From NCBI GenBank assembly GCA_903917735.1, contig CAIXBR010000085.1, positions 1 through 58,457 of the forward strand: a stretch of 58,457 nucleotides of DNA, in the 5' to 3' direction. Position numbers and translations under genes: made by a program. The notes below the pieces were generated by a model that was not told where the DNA came from, did not search any database, and was given only the letters and a program-made list of their open reading frames with translations. Below are positions 1-10,187 of this stretch, piece after piece; positions within the stretch are counted from its first letter, which is position 1, and every line of letters begins with the position of its first letter. This DNA is from an uncultured Elusimicrobia bacterium (GTDB taxonomy: Bacteria; Elusimicrobiota; Elusimicrobia; Elusimicrobiales; UBA9959).

Positions 1-1
1 G

Positions 2-3000
2 CTGTATACGGGCGTAAGCTCAAAATCCGTAACAGTTAACTGGACACAAAACGCCAACCCTTTAGGTACCACCTTATACCGGGCGCAGCTTTCAACCGCT
101 CCTGATTTCTCGGTGGTTTCTTTCTCCTCCGACACTTACAATTTACAACTTAGCACTTATAGCTTATTCCCCAACACTACGTATTATAGCCGCGTGGCCG
201 CCATAAACGGCAACGGGGTGATAACGGCTTACACAACGCTCGGCTCCACCATGACCTGGGTGGAATCGCCGACGAGTATTTACTTTGACGAAGTAACCAC
301 CAATTCAATAACCGCTTCCGGCTACGCCGCTACGCCAGCGTTCAGCGGGCTTGAAACAGGCTTGTCCGGTGTGGCGGTGGCCATGGGCGGCACATATAAC
401 CCTTGGCGCAACGGCAATAAATGGACCACAAAAACAATAATGCCCACCGCGCGTTCTGATTCGTCTATTGGAGTAATAGGCGGCAAGTTGTATGTCGTGG
501 GAGGAAGTAATGTCGGTAGTTATAAGACTGCCAACGAGCAGTATGACCCTGCGGCTAATACATGGAGTACAAAAGCAGTAATGTCGAGTGCCCGTGGCAG
601 CTTTTCAGTGGGAGTAATAGGCGGTAAACTGTATGCCGTTGGTGGAACTCCCGATGGTAGCAGTGTCTTAAATATCAACGAGGAGTATGACCCAGCGGCT
701 AACACGTGGATTACAAAAGCGATACTGCCGACTGCCCGTGAAACATTGTCAGTCGGAGTAATAGGCGGCAAACTGTTTGCCGTTGGGGGGTATAATGGTG
801 GTTACAAGAATACCAATGAGGAGTATGACCCAGCGGCTAATACGTGGATAACAAAAGCAGCAATGCCGACTGCCAGGGCTGATTCGGCCGCTGGAGTAAT
901 AGGCGGCAAGCTGTATGTCTTCGGTGGAAGTAATGGGGGTTACTTGACTACCAACGAAGAGTATGACCCGGCAGCAAATACGTGGAGTACAAGAGCAGTA
1001 ATGCTAAGCGCTCGTGATGGTTTTTCAGCCGGAGTAGTAGGCGGGAAGCTGTATGCCGTGGGTGGCTATAACGGTAGTTTCTTGAAAACCAACGAAGAGT
1101 ATGACCCGGTAGCAAATACATGGAGTACAAAAGCAGGAATGACGAATATCCGTGGTTGGTTATCTGCTGGAGTAATAAGCGGCAAACTTTATGCCATGGG
1201 AGGGTATGCGGGTACTGCTTTAAATACCAACGAGGAATACGACCCCGGCGTGGCTTCAACTTTCACCGCGCTTACTCCGAATACCCAGTACAGTTTCAAG
1301 GCTAAGGCCCGCAACGCCCTGGGCGTGGAGACGGGTGAGAGCGTTACGGTTTCCACCTATACGCTGGCCGTTGTGCCCAGCACCGCAACACCGGTGTTCA
1401 CAGGCATAAGCTCTATCGCCGTTACAGTTAATTGGACGCAGAACGCTAATCCAACGGGAACCCTGTATAATCTCCAAGTCTCCACGGCCTTGGATTTTTC
1501 GGTTATCAATTCGTCTGTGCAGGTTGCCAGTCTCCAGTCACCAGTCACCAGTTTGTTGCCGAATACAACTTATTATAGCCGCGTTGCGGCTATAAACGGC
1601 AACGGGATTATGACGGATTATACTTTACTGGGATCAGCAATAACGCTGATAGAAACCCCGACAAGCGTTTATTTTGACGAGGTGGGGACCACCACGGTAG
1701 TGGCCTCGGCTTACGCGCCCGGCCAGGCGTTTACAGGCATGGAACGCGGCATCTCCGGCGTGAACATAACCACCGGCGCGGCCTACGGCGTGTGGGGCTC
1801 CACCGGTAATTACTGGACAACAAAAGCGCCGATACCTACGGCCCGCGAGAATTTGTCTATCGGAGTAATAGGCGGTAAGCTGTATGCCGTGGGGGGAGAT
1901 ACTCCGAGTGGGCCCCAGAATACGAATGAGGAGTATGACCCCGCTTCCAATACTTGGGCCACAAAAGCGGCAATGCCCACCCCTCGTGGCATTTTGTCAG
2001 TGGGGGTAATAGGCGGCAAGCTTTATGCCATTGGCGGAACTCCCAATGGAACTAGTGTCTCTAATACCAACGAGGAGTATGACCCTTCGGCCAATACATG
2101 GGTGACCAAAACGGCAATGCCCACGGCCCGAGAGGGTTTGTCAGCTGGAGTAATAGGCGGCAAGTTGTATGCTGTTGGGGGAGACAATGTAGCTACGGTC
2201 TTTAATACCAACGAAGAGTATGACCCTGTGGCCAATACCTGGTCTACAAAAGCGGCGATGCCCACTGCCCGTACGTGGCTTTCAGCGGGTGTAATAGGCG
2301 GCAGGCTGTATGCTATGGGAGGGGCTAACACGAGTTTCTTTAATACTAACGAGGAATATGACCCCGCATCCAATACTTGGGTAACAAAAGCCGTAATGCC
2401 TATGGCCCGTGATACCGTATCAGCCGGAGTAATAGGCGGCAAGCTGTATGCCGTGGGGGGAAATAATCCGAGTGGGACCTTGAATACGAATGAGGAGTAT
2501 GACCCCGCTGCGGATACCTGGATGGCCAAAACCCCAATGTCCGCGGCCCGCGCCAATCTGTCCGCGGGGGTAATAGGCGGCAAACTGTATGTAGTGGGCG
2601 GGTATAATGGAGTTGACTTGAATACTAACGAAGAATACACCCCCGGTGTGGCGGCGAAGTTTACCGGGCTTCAGCCCAATACACAGTATACCTTCAAGAC
2701 GAAAGCGCGCAACCAGGCCGGCGTGGAGACTGGCGAAACCGTTCCCGTCTCCACCTATACGCTGGCGGCAATAGCGCTGCCGGCGGGCGGGCAGCCTTTC
2801 CCCCAGGTGTCCCCGTCAAGCGTAACGGTGGCCTGGTCGTCGGGGACGGTATCGGGCGGCTACAATGGGGGCGGCGCCGGTTACCTCATCCAGGCTTCGA
2901 CCGCCGTGGATTTCTCCGGCAATTCCGTTTCCTCCGCAACCGGGAACACCTCTGTCTGGCTGGCCGGGCTAGCTTCCAACACCACCTATTATTTCCGCGC

Positions 3001-6000
3001 GCAGGCCTATAACAAAACCGGTATGACGGATTATTCGTGGCTGGTGCTGGGCTCTACGGTGACGCGCGCCATAACCCCGGCCGCGGCGTTGCCTACATTC
3101 TCTGTGGTGAATGTGTATTCTCTAGGGGTGAATTGGGACGCCAACGGCAACTCTTCGGGCACCAGCTATTCGGTGCAACTCTCCACCACTGTCGATTTCA
3201 GCACGGTGGCCGTCTCCGCCATAACGCCGTACGTGTCGCCGTTCATGATCGGCGGCCTTACGGCCAACACGTCTTATTACCTGCGCGTGGCGGCGGTAAG
3301 CTACAGCGGCGCCTACACCGATTATGCGGTGCTGGGCTCTACGTCCACGTCCATAGAGCCGCCGACTGGCATACTTTTCAATGCCATCTCCACTACCAGC
3401 ATTATAACGCAGGCCAATTCCGCGGCCGGGTTCACGAACCTGGGCAAAGGGCAGTCCGGCATCAGCATCGCGCTGGACGGCGGCTACGGCGGCTGGACGC
3501 AGCTGGACTCTGCTGAGTACATGGGGATGCTGCCCAATACTTCCTACAGCTTCAAGGCCAAGGCGCGCAACCAGGCCGGGCTTGAAACGCCCGAGTCCGC
3601 GGCTGTTTCCACCTACACAATGGCCGCCGTAGCACTGGCTGCGGACCTGCCGCCGCTCTCCGACGTTTATTTTACCAGCGTTACCGTTAACTGGTCTTCC
3701 GGCACGGCGGCTTACGGGTACAACGGGCCGGGGGCCGTTTACCACCTGGAAATCTCACAGTATCCCGGCTTCAGCCCCAATTTCAGTTCCCAGAACACGC
3801 CGGCTCTTTCTGCTGTGATGGGCGGACTGTGGCCCAATACCACGCATTATTACCGCGTGCAGGCCTACAACAGCCTGAACGTTACCAACAATTCCTGGCT
3901 GGCGCTGGCTTCCTCTTCCACTTTGGCCAACCGCGCAACCGGGATGGCGATTGCCTCTGTTTTCTCCACCAGCGTTACCGTCAACTGGAACGCTCTGCCG
4001 CTATCACCGTCTTCCGGCACCTCCGAGGGCTACCTGGTGGACGCCTCCACCATGGCCGACTTCAGCGGGGCGGTTCTGTCGTCTTCAACACGCAATGGGC
4101 AACTGGGTGCTATCAGCGTCCCCGGCCTGTTCGCCGACGCTACCTATTATTTCCGTGTGGGCAGCCTTAACTGGGCCGGCGCGGCCAATTACGCCTTTGC
4201 CGGCAGCACCAAAACGCTTACCGAAACCGAGCCGCCTACTATAACCGGGCATGAAACGTACGACTACGGCTGGTACAGTTCCAATTCCCGGACTTATAAC
4301 GTGGACTTCGCCGACACCGGCGGCTCCGGCCTGAGCCGGTTCCAGGTTAAAGCCGCCACCGCCCCGGCCCAGGCCGGCTTGGTGACGGCCGACTGGACCA
4401 ACGTGGTTACCGGCATAAGCAGCGATTCCTACACGGCGGACTGGTCGCTGCCGGCGGGTTTCTGGACGCTGCTGCAGGACGGCACTAACTACGTAAGCGT
4501 GCGTGTGTACGACGGGGCGGGCAATTCCGACCTGCTGGCAGACGCGTTCGTAGTGTTCAAGGACACCACTTCGCCGGTTATAACCAAGAGCCTCGACGAC
4601 ACTATATGGCAGAACGCCCCCGGCACGGGCAACAGCCTGCACTTTGCCGAAGCCCACAGCAAACTGGAAGGGATACAATACGCGGTCTGGAGCGCCACGG
4701 CGCAAGGGGGGGCGCAGCTTGTCCCCTGGACGGACATAGCGGTAAACCTCAACCTGGCTTCTTACGACGCGAATTATGTTATAGACCCCTCGTCCTGGGC
4801 GCTGCTGCAGAGCGGCACCAATTATGTGACCTTACGCGCCTGGGACTATGCGGTGAGCGCCAACACCAGCACCTGGGTGGACGCTTTCGTGGTGCTTAAA
4901 GATACGGTGCCGCCCGCCGCGGTAAGCGGCCTTTGGGCGCTTCCCGGCTCTTCCTATGCAGTGCAGCTGGGCTTCACTGCCCCGGCCGAGGGCCCCAGCG
5001 GCATTGCCGAATTCGCCGTGCAGTACGCCTCTTATACCGCCGTCTGGAGCACCGCGGCCGTGGCCGGCAGCACCCACGTATACATCTCCACCTCCGGTGT
5101 AGCGGCGGGCGCCGGCGTATATGTGGACATAGGAGCCCTCTCCGGCAATACCACTTACTATTTCCGGAGCTGGAGCCGCGACGCGGCCGCTAACTGGAGC
5201 GCGCTTTCCAACGCCGCCGCGGCCGCCACCCTTGCGGAAGCGCCGGCCGGAGCGGCCATTTCTTCCGTGTACTTCTCGTCGGCGGCGGTATCCTGGACGG
5301 CCGTGAATTCCAGCGGCTACGTGGTGGACGCCTCCACGGACCTTGCTTTCACCGGGGTGGTACTGTCTTCCGCCAGCCCCGATCCTTACGCCGCCGGCCT
5401 TTTTGTTCCCGGCCTGGCGCCCGACACTACCTATTATTTCCGCGCCGGGTCGCTTAACTGGGGCGGCTTCGCTAATTACAGCGGCGTCTCTTCCACCTCC
5501 ACTTATGCCGTGGAGCCGGGATCGGCCGCCGTCTTCGCGGCCGTTTCAAGCGTGTCGGTAACGGTAGCCTGGCTGTCCAACGGCAACGGCCCCGGCACGC
5601 GCTACCGGCTTATACTCTCCACCGACAATTTCACCAATGTGGCGGCCTCCCCGGTGGCCTGGCCGGCGCTACCGGAGCCCTACACCTTCACCTTCGCGGG
5701 GCTCTATCCCAACACCACTTACTGGTTCAGCGCGCGCTCTCTCGGCAATAACGGAGACAGTTCGGCCGAGCTTGTGCTGGGATCCACGGTAACGAAGCCG
5801 GTGCCGCCTATTATTATTAGCTACACGCTGTGGGACTCCAGCGCCGCGCTGGTCTGGAATTCCAACGGCAACGGCGCCGGCACCATTTACCAGTGCGACC
5901 TTTCTACGGCCGCGGACTACTTAGCCGCAAGCTCCTCCGCCACCACCAACCAGCAGCTGGCGTTTAGCGGCCTTCTGTACAACACCACCTATTACGCGCG

Positions 6001-9000
6001 GCTGCGCGCGGTGTCGGCTGCCACAGGGCAGTCCAGCGACTATGTGCAGGACTCCGGATTAACTCTGGCCGCGGCGCCGGCCTGGCTGGATGCCTGGACG
6101 CTGGGCCCCAACAGCGCCGGCCTCAGGTGGGATACGTCAGGAAACCCCGGCGGCCTTGGCCAGTCCGCCTGGTCCGCCGGCGCCGGCCTGCCTGCCGGGC
6201 GCTACGGCCATGCCGCCGCCGTCTCCGGCGATATGCTGTTCATCTCCGGCGGCAGCGACGGCCTGGTCTATAAATCGGACGTCTGGTACGCCCCGCTTTC
6301 ACCGGGCGGGCAGATAGGCGCGTGGACGAATGTGCGCCCGCTGCCGGCCGCGCGCTACGCCCACGCTATGGCCGCGCTTAAGGGCAGGCTTTACGTTATA
6401 GGCGGCTACTACGGCACAACGCCCCGGGCCGAGGTTTGGAGCGCCCCCGTAAGCTCTTACGGCGCGCTGGGCGAGTGGACAGCCGAAATTCCCCTGCCGC
6501 AGGCGGTGTTCGCTCACGCTTTCGCGGTTTCCAAGGATTTCATCTACGTGCTGGGCGGCTTTAACGCGGGCGCAAGGAGCGAAGTGTGGTATTCCCGCGT
6601 TAACGACAACGGCACGCTTGGCGGCTGGACCGCCGGGCCCGCCCTGCTGGAGGCCAATTATTCCCACGCGGCCGCGCTGGCCGTAGCCGCTTCCGGCGCG
6701 CGCGTTTACGTTACCGGCGGCAACGACGGGGCATCGCCCAAGGCCGCGGTGTGGATCTCTACCGTTAACGCCGACGGTTCGCTTTCGGCCTGGACCGCCG
6801 GCCCCGCCCTGCCCTCGGGCCTGTTCGCGCACGCCATGGCGGCCGTGCCGGGCGCGGTGGTGGTTTCCGGCGGCAACGGGGGCGGCTCCCTGCCCAAACC
6901 GGCTACGCTGCGCGCGGCGGTAAATCCGGACGGCACTCTGGGGCCCTGGACGGCGCAGTCTGCATTGCCGGCGCCCGTACAGTCGCAGGCGCTGGTGGAG
7001 CGCGGCGGCCGCCTGCTGTCCCTGGGCGGCTACGACGGCGCTGTGTCGAAGCTTGAAGTCTGGACGTCGCTGATGGCCGGCACCGAATACAGCCTGTCGG
7101 TGGCCGGCGCGTCGTTCTCTTCCACGCCGTGGGTGGCGGCCGGCAATATAGAGCTGGGCGGGCTTAAGCCCAACACCTACCACACCTTCGCCGCCTCGGC
7201 CAGGAACTTCGCCGGCGTGCGCTCCGCTTATTCACCGGCCCTGTCCACCTATACTTACGCCGCGCAGCCGTCCACCGCGCCGTACAGCGGCGTGTTCATC
7301 TCTTCTATACAGGTCAATTGGCTGGCGAGCGACAACCCGGCCGGCACGGTCTACAACATAGAGCTTTCCAGCGACGCGGCGCACTTGCAGCCGGCCGCAG
7401 CTATGTCTTCCGCCTCTTCTTCCGCCACCTTTACCGGTTTGGACGACCACCACGCCTACTATGCCCGGGCGCGCGCCGTTAACGACGCCGGCGTTTATAC
7501 CGCCTGGACTGAGCTGGGTGTGGTGGTTACGCGCAGCAACCCCGCCCTGGACTTCTCCAGCCCTACCATAACTAACAACCAGGCGGGCTACAATCCGTGG
7601 CGCAACTCCGGCGCCGGCCCCTTCAGTGTGCAATTCGCCGACACGGGCGGGGCTGAACTATATAAATTCCAGGTGCGCGCCTCCACTAACCCGGGCGGCG
7701 CCGGGCCGTTCCTGCCGGACTGGGCGGACGTTGCCACCGGAATAAATTCCGATTCCTATACTACCGGCTGGGCTTTGCCTGCCGGCGCCTGGGGCCTGCT
7801 GCCGCCCGGTACCAGCTACATTTCAGTGCGGGTCTTCGACGGCAACGCCAATTCAACTACCGCCGTGGACGCGTTCCTCATCCTTAAAGATACGGTAGCG
7901 CCTGTTATTACCGATAACCAGGCGGGGGAAACCCTCTGGCGCAAGGACGACGCTGGGCCGGTGTACGACGTGGACTTCGCCGACGAGCTGTCCGGCCTTG
8001 CCGGCTTTGAATACAGCGCCAGCACCTACGCGGGCAGCTGGGACGCCTCGGCCCTGGGCTGGGCCCCTATCGCTGGCCTGCCCGGCGGCACAACCGCTTA
8101 TACCGCCAACTGGGCGGTAAACTTTGCGCAGCTTGTTAACAACGCCACTAACTATATCACCGTGCGCGCGTGGGACCTGGCCGGCAATACTACTACTGTG
8201 TCTGGCGTGGACGTGTTCAAAATACTTAAGTACGTAAGCGGCCCAGAGACAGGCATAACCGCGCCCGCCTCCTCTTACCAGTCCGCCCTAAGCGTGATAA
8301 ACGGAACCTCCTCTGACGCGCGGTCGCACGCCGCGGCGGGCGTTGAATTGAGCATAAAAGAAGTGCTTACCGGCCACTACTGGGACGGCTACGGCACGGA
8401 TTTCCTGGCGTCCTCCCGGAAATGGCTGACGGCGGCAGGCACGGCCACCTGGACCTATACTCCGGGCATAACCTGGGCGGAGGGGGAAGCTTACGAGGTG
8501 GTAGCGCGCTCAAGCGACGTGGCGGGGAATTATTCTCTGGTCTACGCCACCCGCACCTTCACTTTCGACACGCTGCCGCCTGTTATAGGCCCGCTGTCGC
8601 CGGCCAACGGCGCGGCGGTGGATTCCCTGGCCTCGGTCTCGGGCACCGCCTACGACGTCTCCGGCGTGGCGGCGATGAATATAATGTTCCGGCGCGTAGC
8701 GGACGGGAAGTGGTGGGATTTCAACGCCGGCACCTGGACCGTGTCCGGTTCCAGCGCGGCGGTAGCGGCGTCTGCCACCTGGTCTTACGCTCCGGGGGAG
8801 CTGTTAAAGGCCTCCTTGGAAAGCATGGCCAGCTATTATTACACGCTTTCCGCCGCGGACAATTCTTCGCCGGCCAGTGCTGTCCCTTTCGGGGTTTACG
8901 GCTCCACATTCGGTTTTGTGGACGACATTGCGCCGGCGGCCGTGGGCGACCTAACTGCTTCTACCGGCAACGCCCCCGGCGACATAAGCCTTACCTGGAG

Positions 9001-10114
9001 CGCCCCCGGCGACGACGGCGCCTCCGGCATGATACTTTACGGCCAGTTCCGCATACAGTATTCAACCGCTCCGGACGCTGTGTTCAGCACAGCCGCCGCG
9101 CAGACGGCCGAGGACTTCACCGCGGTCAGCGCGGGCTCCGCGCGTGCCAAAGAAATAACGGCCCTTGTTCCCGGTCAGACCTATTACCTGCGCGCCTGGA
9201 CGCGCGACGATGCCGGCAACTGGAGCGCGCTCTCCAACGGCGCTACCACGCAGGCCGCCACTTATCCCGACTGCATAAGCGGCCATGTTATGAAGGTGTC
9301 CAGCGAGGGCATAACCGGCGTGCTGGTGGAGGCTTTCGACACCGCGGGCACGCTGCAGGCCTCGGCCTTCACGGTGGCGGACGGCAGCGGCACCTATGTG
9401 CTAAGCCACCTGCCGTCGGGCTGTTACCGCGTGCAGGCCACCTGGACCGCTGACGACATTATCAGTTCGGTGGGTTCGGACGGGATAGTGCTGGGCGCTT
9501 CCGACGCCGACTTTACCCTGGCTATAACTTATGAACTGGCGAGCATCGGCGGCGAGCTTCCCTCCTATCGGATATCGGCCGCTGCCTATAGGGCGCAGGG
9601 CGGGGCAGGGCGGCCGCTAGCTTCCGCCGTGGTTGTGGAACTTTACCAGCGCAACCGCCTTATAGCCACCGCCCCTGTTGACAACTCCGGCAAGTTCCTT
9701 ATAAAGAACCTACTGCCCGGTAAATATATTCTTAAAGTGCCCAACGGCCTCGGTGGCACAAAAGAGCTTTCACTACAGCTGAAAGCGGGCGAGGCGCTTA
9801 TCATAAGTCCGCTCGGGGACCTGCTTATAGAGGATAAGATCTACGCCTATCCCAACCCGGCCGGCAATACCGTCACTTTCCATATTGAAAGCGGCCAGTC
9901 TGTGGCGGCGGTGGTAAAACAGGTAACCGTGTTCGACCTGACCGGCCGGGCGATAAAAGAATTGAACGACGCTGATTTCCACGGCGGCTGGGAAGCCACC
10001 TGGGACATTCCGTCCAAGGTAGCTTCCGGAGTGTATATCTATGCGGTCCGCGTGAAATTAGAAGCAACAGGTGAATATAAGAAGACCGTTAAAAAGTTCG
10101 CTGTTATTAAATAA
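2..10114 (+). CDS. Giant secreted FN3/kelch surface protein, 5'-partial
   Basis: The reading frame is open from the window edge, so the true start and signal peptide lie upstream. The visible part exceeds 3,360 residues. It is built of fibronectin type III-like modules marked by recurring PNTTYY(S/F)R strings, three six-bladed kelch propellers (about nt 410-1250, 1800-2640 and 6160-7075), several Ig-like segments following DTTPPVI-type linkers (about nt 4230-8230 and 8240-8920), a carboxypeptidase-regulatory-like domain (about nt 9265-9530) and a C-terminal domain of about 95 residues. That last domain begins YAYPNPAG and contains VFDLTGR and ASGVYIYAV, the pattern of FlgD-Ig/T9SS sorting tails. 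The last 250 residues closely match those of the giant protein at 18474-22463. A role as secreted, surface-exposed adhesin or carbohydrate-binding protein is inferred; no catalytic motif was recognised. Confidence 0.85.
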   Translation: MYTGVSSKSVTVNWTQNANPLGTTLYRAQLSTAPDFSVVSFSSDTYNLQLSTYSLFPNTTYYSRVAAINGNGVITAYTTLGSTMTWVESPTSIYFDEVTTNSITASGYAATPAFSGLETGLSGVAVAMGGTYNPWRNGNKWTTKTIMPTARSDSSIGVIGGKLYVVGGSNVGSYKTANEQYDPAANTWSTKAVMSSARGSFSVGVIGGKLYAVGGTPDGSSVLNINEEYDPAANTWITKAILPTARETLSVGVIGGKLFAVGGYNGGYKNTNEEYDPAANTWITKAAMPTARADSAAGVIGGKLYVFGGSNGGYLTTNEEYDPAANTWSTRAVMLSARDGFSAGVVGGKLYAVGGYNGSFLKTNEEYDPVANTWSTKAGMTNIRGWLSAGVISGKLYAMGGYAGTALNTNEEYDPGVASTFTALTPNTQYSFKAKARNALGVETGESVTVSTYTLAVVPSTATPVFTGISSIAVTVNWTQNANPTGTLYNLQVSTALDFSVINSSVQVASLQSPVTSLLPNTTYYSRVAAINGNGIMTDYTLLGSAITLIETPTSVYFDEVGTTTVVASAYAPGQAFTGMERGISGVNITTGAAYGVWGSTGNYWTTKAPIPTARENLSIGVIGGKLYAVGGDTPSGPQNTNEEYDPASNTWATKAAMPTPRGILSVGVIGGKLYAIGGTPNGTSVSNTNEEYDPSANTWVTKTAMPTAREGLSAGVIGGKLYAVGGDNVATVFNTNEEYDPVANTWSTKAAMPTARTWLSAGVIGGRLYAMGGANTSFFNTNEEYDPASNTWVTKAVMPMARDTVSAGVIGGKLYAVGGNNPSGTLNTNEEYDPAADTWMAKTPMSAARANLSAGVIGGKLYVVGGYNGVDLNTNEEYTPGVAAKFTGLQPNTQYTFKTKARNQAGVETGETVPVSTYTLAAIALPAGGQPFPQVSPSSVTVAWSSGTVSGGYNGGGAGYLIQASTAVDFSGNSVSSATGNTSVWLAGLASNTTYYFRAQAYNKTGMTDYSWLVLGSTVTRAITPAAALPTFSVVNVYSLGVNWDANGNSSGTSYSVQLSTTVDFSTVAVSAITPYVSPFMIGGLTANTSYYLRVAAVSYSGAYTDYAVLGSTSTSIEPPTGILFNAISTTSIITQANSAAGFTNLGKGQSGISIALDGGYGGWTQLDSAEYMGMLPNTSYSFKAKARNQAGLETPESAAVSTYTMAAVALAADLPPLSDVYFTSVTVNWSSGTAAYGYNGPGAVYHLEISQYPGFSPNFSSQNTPALSAVMGGLWPNTTHYYRVQAYNSLNVTNNSWLALASSSTLANRATGMAIASVFSTSVTVNWNALPLSPSSGTSEGYLVDASTMADFSGAVLSSSTRNGQLGAISVPGLFADATYYFRVGSLNWAGAANYAFAGSTKTLTETEPPTITGHETYDYGWYSSNSRTYNVDFADTGGSGLSRFQVKAATAPAQAGLVTADWTNVVTGISSDSYTADWSLPAGFWTLLQDGTNYVSVRVYDGAGNSDLLADAFVVFKDTTSPVITKSLDDTIWQNAPGTGNSLHFAEAHSKLEGIQYAVWSATAQGGAQLVPWTDIAVNLNLASYDANYVIDPSSWALLQSGTNYVTLRAWDYAVSANTSTWVDAFVVLKDTVPPAAVSGLWALPGSSYAVQLGFTAPAEGPSGIAEFAVQYASYTAVWSTAAVAGSTHVYISTSGVAAGAGVYVDIGALSGNTTYYFRSWSRDAAANWSALSNAAAAATLAEAPAGAAISSVYFSSAAVSWTAVNSSGYVVDASTDLAFTGVVLSSASPDPYAAGLFVPGLAPDTTYYFRAGSLNWGGFANYSGVSSTSTYAVEPGSAAVFAAVSSVSVTVAWLSNGNGPGTRYRLILSTDNFTNVAASPVAWPALPEPYTFTFAGLYPNTTYWFSARSLGNNGDSSAELVLGSTVTKPVPPIIISYTLWDSSAALVWNSNGNGAGTIYQCDLSTAADYLAASSSATTNQQLAFSGLLYNTTYYARLRAVSAATGQSSDYVQDSGLTLAAAPAWLDAWTLGPNSAGLRWDTSGNPGGLGQSAWSAGAGLPAGRYGHAAAVSGDMLFISGGSDGLVYKSDVWYAPLSPGGQIGAWTNVRPLPAARYAHAMAALKGRLYVIGGYYGTTPRAEVWSAPVSSYGALGEWTAEIPLPQAVFAHAFAVSKDFIYVLGGFNAGARSEVWYSRVNDNGTLGGWTAGPALLEANYSHAAALAVAASGARVYVTGGNDGASPKAAVWISTVNADGSLSAWTAGPALPSGLFAHAMAAVPGAVVVSGGNGGGSLPKPATLRAAVNPDGTLGPWTAQSALPAPVQSQALVERGGRLLSLGGYDGAVSKLEVWTSLMAGTEYSLSVAGASFSSTPWVAAGNIELGGLKPNTYHTFAASARNFAGVRSAYSPALSTYTYAAQPSTAPYSGVFISSIQVNWLASDNPAGTVYNIELSSDAAHLQPAAAMSSASSSATFTGLDDHHAYYARARAVNDAGVYTAWTELGVVVTRSNPALDFSSPTITNNQAGYNPWRNSGAGPFSVQFADTGGAELYKFQVRASTNPGGAGPFLPDWADVATGINSDSYTTGWALPAGAWGLLPPGTSYISVRVFDGNANSTTAVDAFLILKDTVAPVITDNQAGETLWRKDDAGPVYDVDFADELSGLAGFEYSASTYAGSWDASALGWAPIAGLPGGTTAYTANWAVNFAQLVNNATNYITVRAWDLAGNTTTVSGVDVFKILKYVSGPETGITAPASSYQSALSVINGTSSDARSHAAAGVELSIKEVLTGHYWDGYGTDFLASSRKWLTAAGTATWTYTPGITWAEGEAYEVVARSSDVAGNYSLVYATRTFTFDTLPPVIGPLSPANGAAVDSLASVSGTAYDVSGVAAMNIMFRRVADGKWWDFNAGTWTVSGSSAAVAASATWSYAPGELLKASLESMASYYYTLSAADNSSPASAVPFGVYGSTFGFVDDIAPAAVGDLTASTGNAPGDISLTWSAPGDDGASGMILYGQFRIQYSTAPDAVFSTAAAQTAEDFTAVSAGSARAKEITALVPGQTYYLRAWTRDDAGNWSALSNGATTQAATYPDCISGHVMKVSSEGITGVLVEAFDTAGTLQASAFTVADGSGTYVLSHLPSGCYRVQATWTADDIISSVGSDGIVLGASDADFTLAITYELASIGGELPSYRISAAAYRAQGGAGRPLASAVVVELYQRNRLIATAPVDNSGKFLIKNLLPGKYILKVPNGLGGTKELSLQLKAGEALIISPLGDLLIEDKIYAYPNPAGNTVTFHIESGQSVAAVVKQVTVFDLTGRAIKELNDADFHGGWEATWDIPSKVASGVYIYAVRVKLEATGEYKKTVKKFAVIK
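410..1250 (+). repeat. Kelch propeller 1, six DNA-level repeats
   Basis: Six in-frame units of roughly 138-147 bp each encode the kelch pattern ARxxxSxGVIGGKLYxxGG followed by NEEYDPAANTW. Nucleotide identity between units is high (recurring GTAATAGGCGGCAAGCTGTA), and the region is visibly more AT-rich than the flanking FN3 modules. The array interrupts an FN3 module: the strand before it reads GVAVAMGGTYNPW and the module resumes after it with LTPNTQYSFKAKARN. Confidence 0.85.
1800..2640 (+). repeat. Kelch propeller 2, six DNA-level repeats
   Basis: This is a second set of six kelch units, closely related in DNA sequence to the first set and inserted at the equivalent place in its FN3 module (preceded by GVNITTGAAYGVW, followed by LQPNTQYTFKTKARN). 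The similarity suggests intragenic duplication of a whole FN3-plus-propeller block. Confidence 0.85.
6160..7075 (+). repeat. Kelch propeller 3, divergent
   Basis: Six kelch-like blades (GRYGHAAAVSGDMLFISGG, ARYAHAMAALKGRLYVIGG and four more ending near LLSLGGYDGAVSKLEVW) share the protein pattern but not the DNA repetition of propellers 1 and 2. Codon use matches the surrounding GC-rich gene, so this propeller appears older. It is also nested in an FN3 module, between LRWDTSGNPGG and TEYSLSVAG. Confidence 0.75.
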
Positions 10115-10127
10115 CGGGGTAAAGGTG

Positions 10128-10146
10128 TTCAGTGTTGCTCTGAACT
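10128..10146 (+). other. Small hairpin between giant gene and 10188 gene
   Basis: GTTCAG and CTGAAC pair around a 7-nt loop, 14 bases after the stop of the upstream gene. There is no T-run behind it, so it is not a classical terminator; it could protect a processed mRNA end. Confidence 0.3.
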
Positions 10147-10187
10147 GCGCGGAATTTCGTGACTGTAAATATTTGGAGAAGACTTTT

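Noticed and set aside
410..2640. CRISPR array or satellite DNA from the regular 140-bp repeats
   Set aside because: The repeats are in frame and encode kelch blades; unit length and lack of unique spacers exclude CRISPR.
8422..9453. 343-codon ORF in another frame inside the giant gene
   Set aside because: Arg/Gly/His-rich low-complexity translation, typical of frame-shifted reading of GC-rich FN3 DNA.
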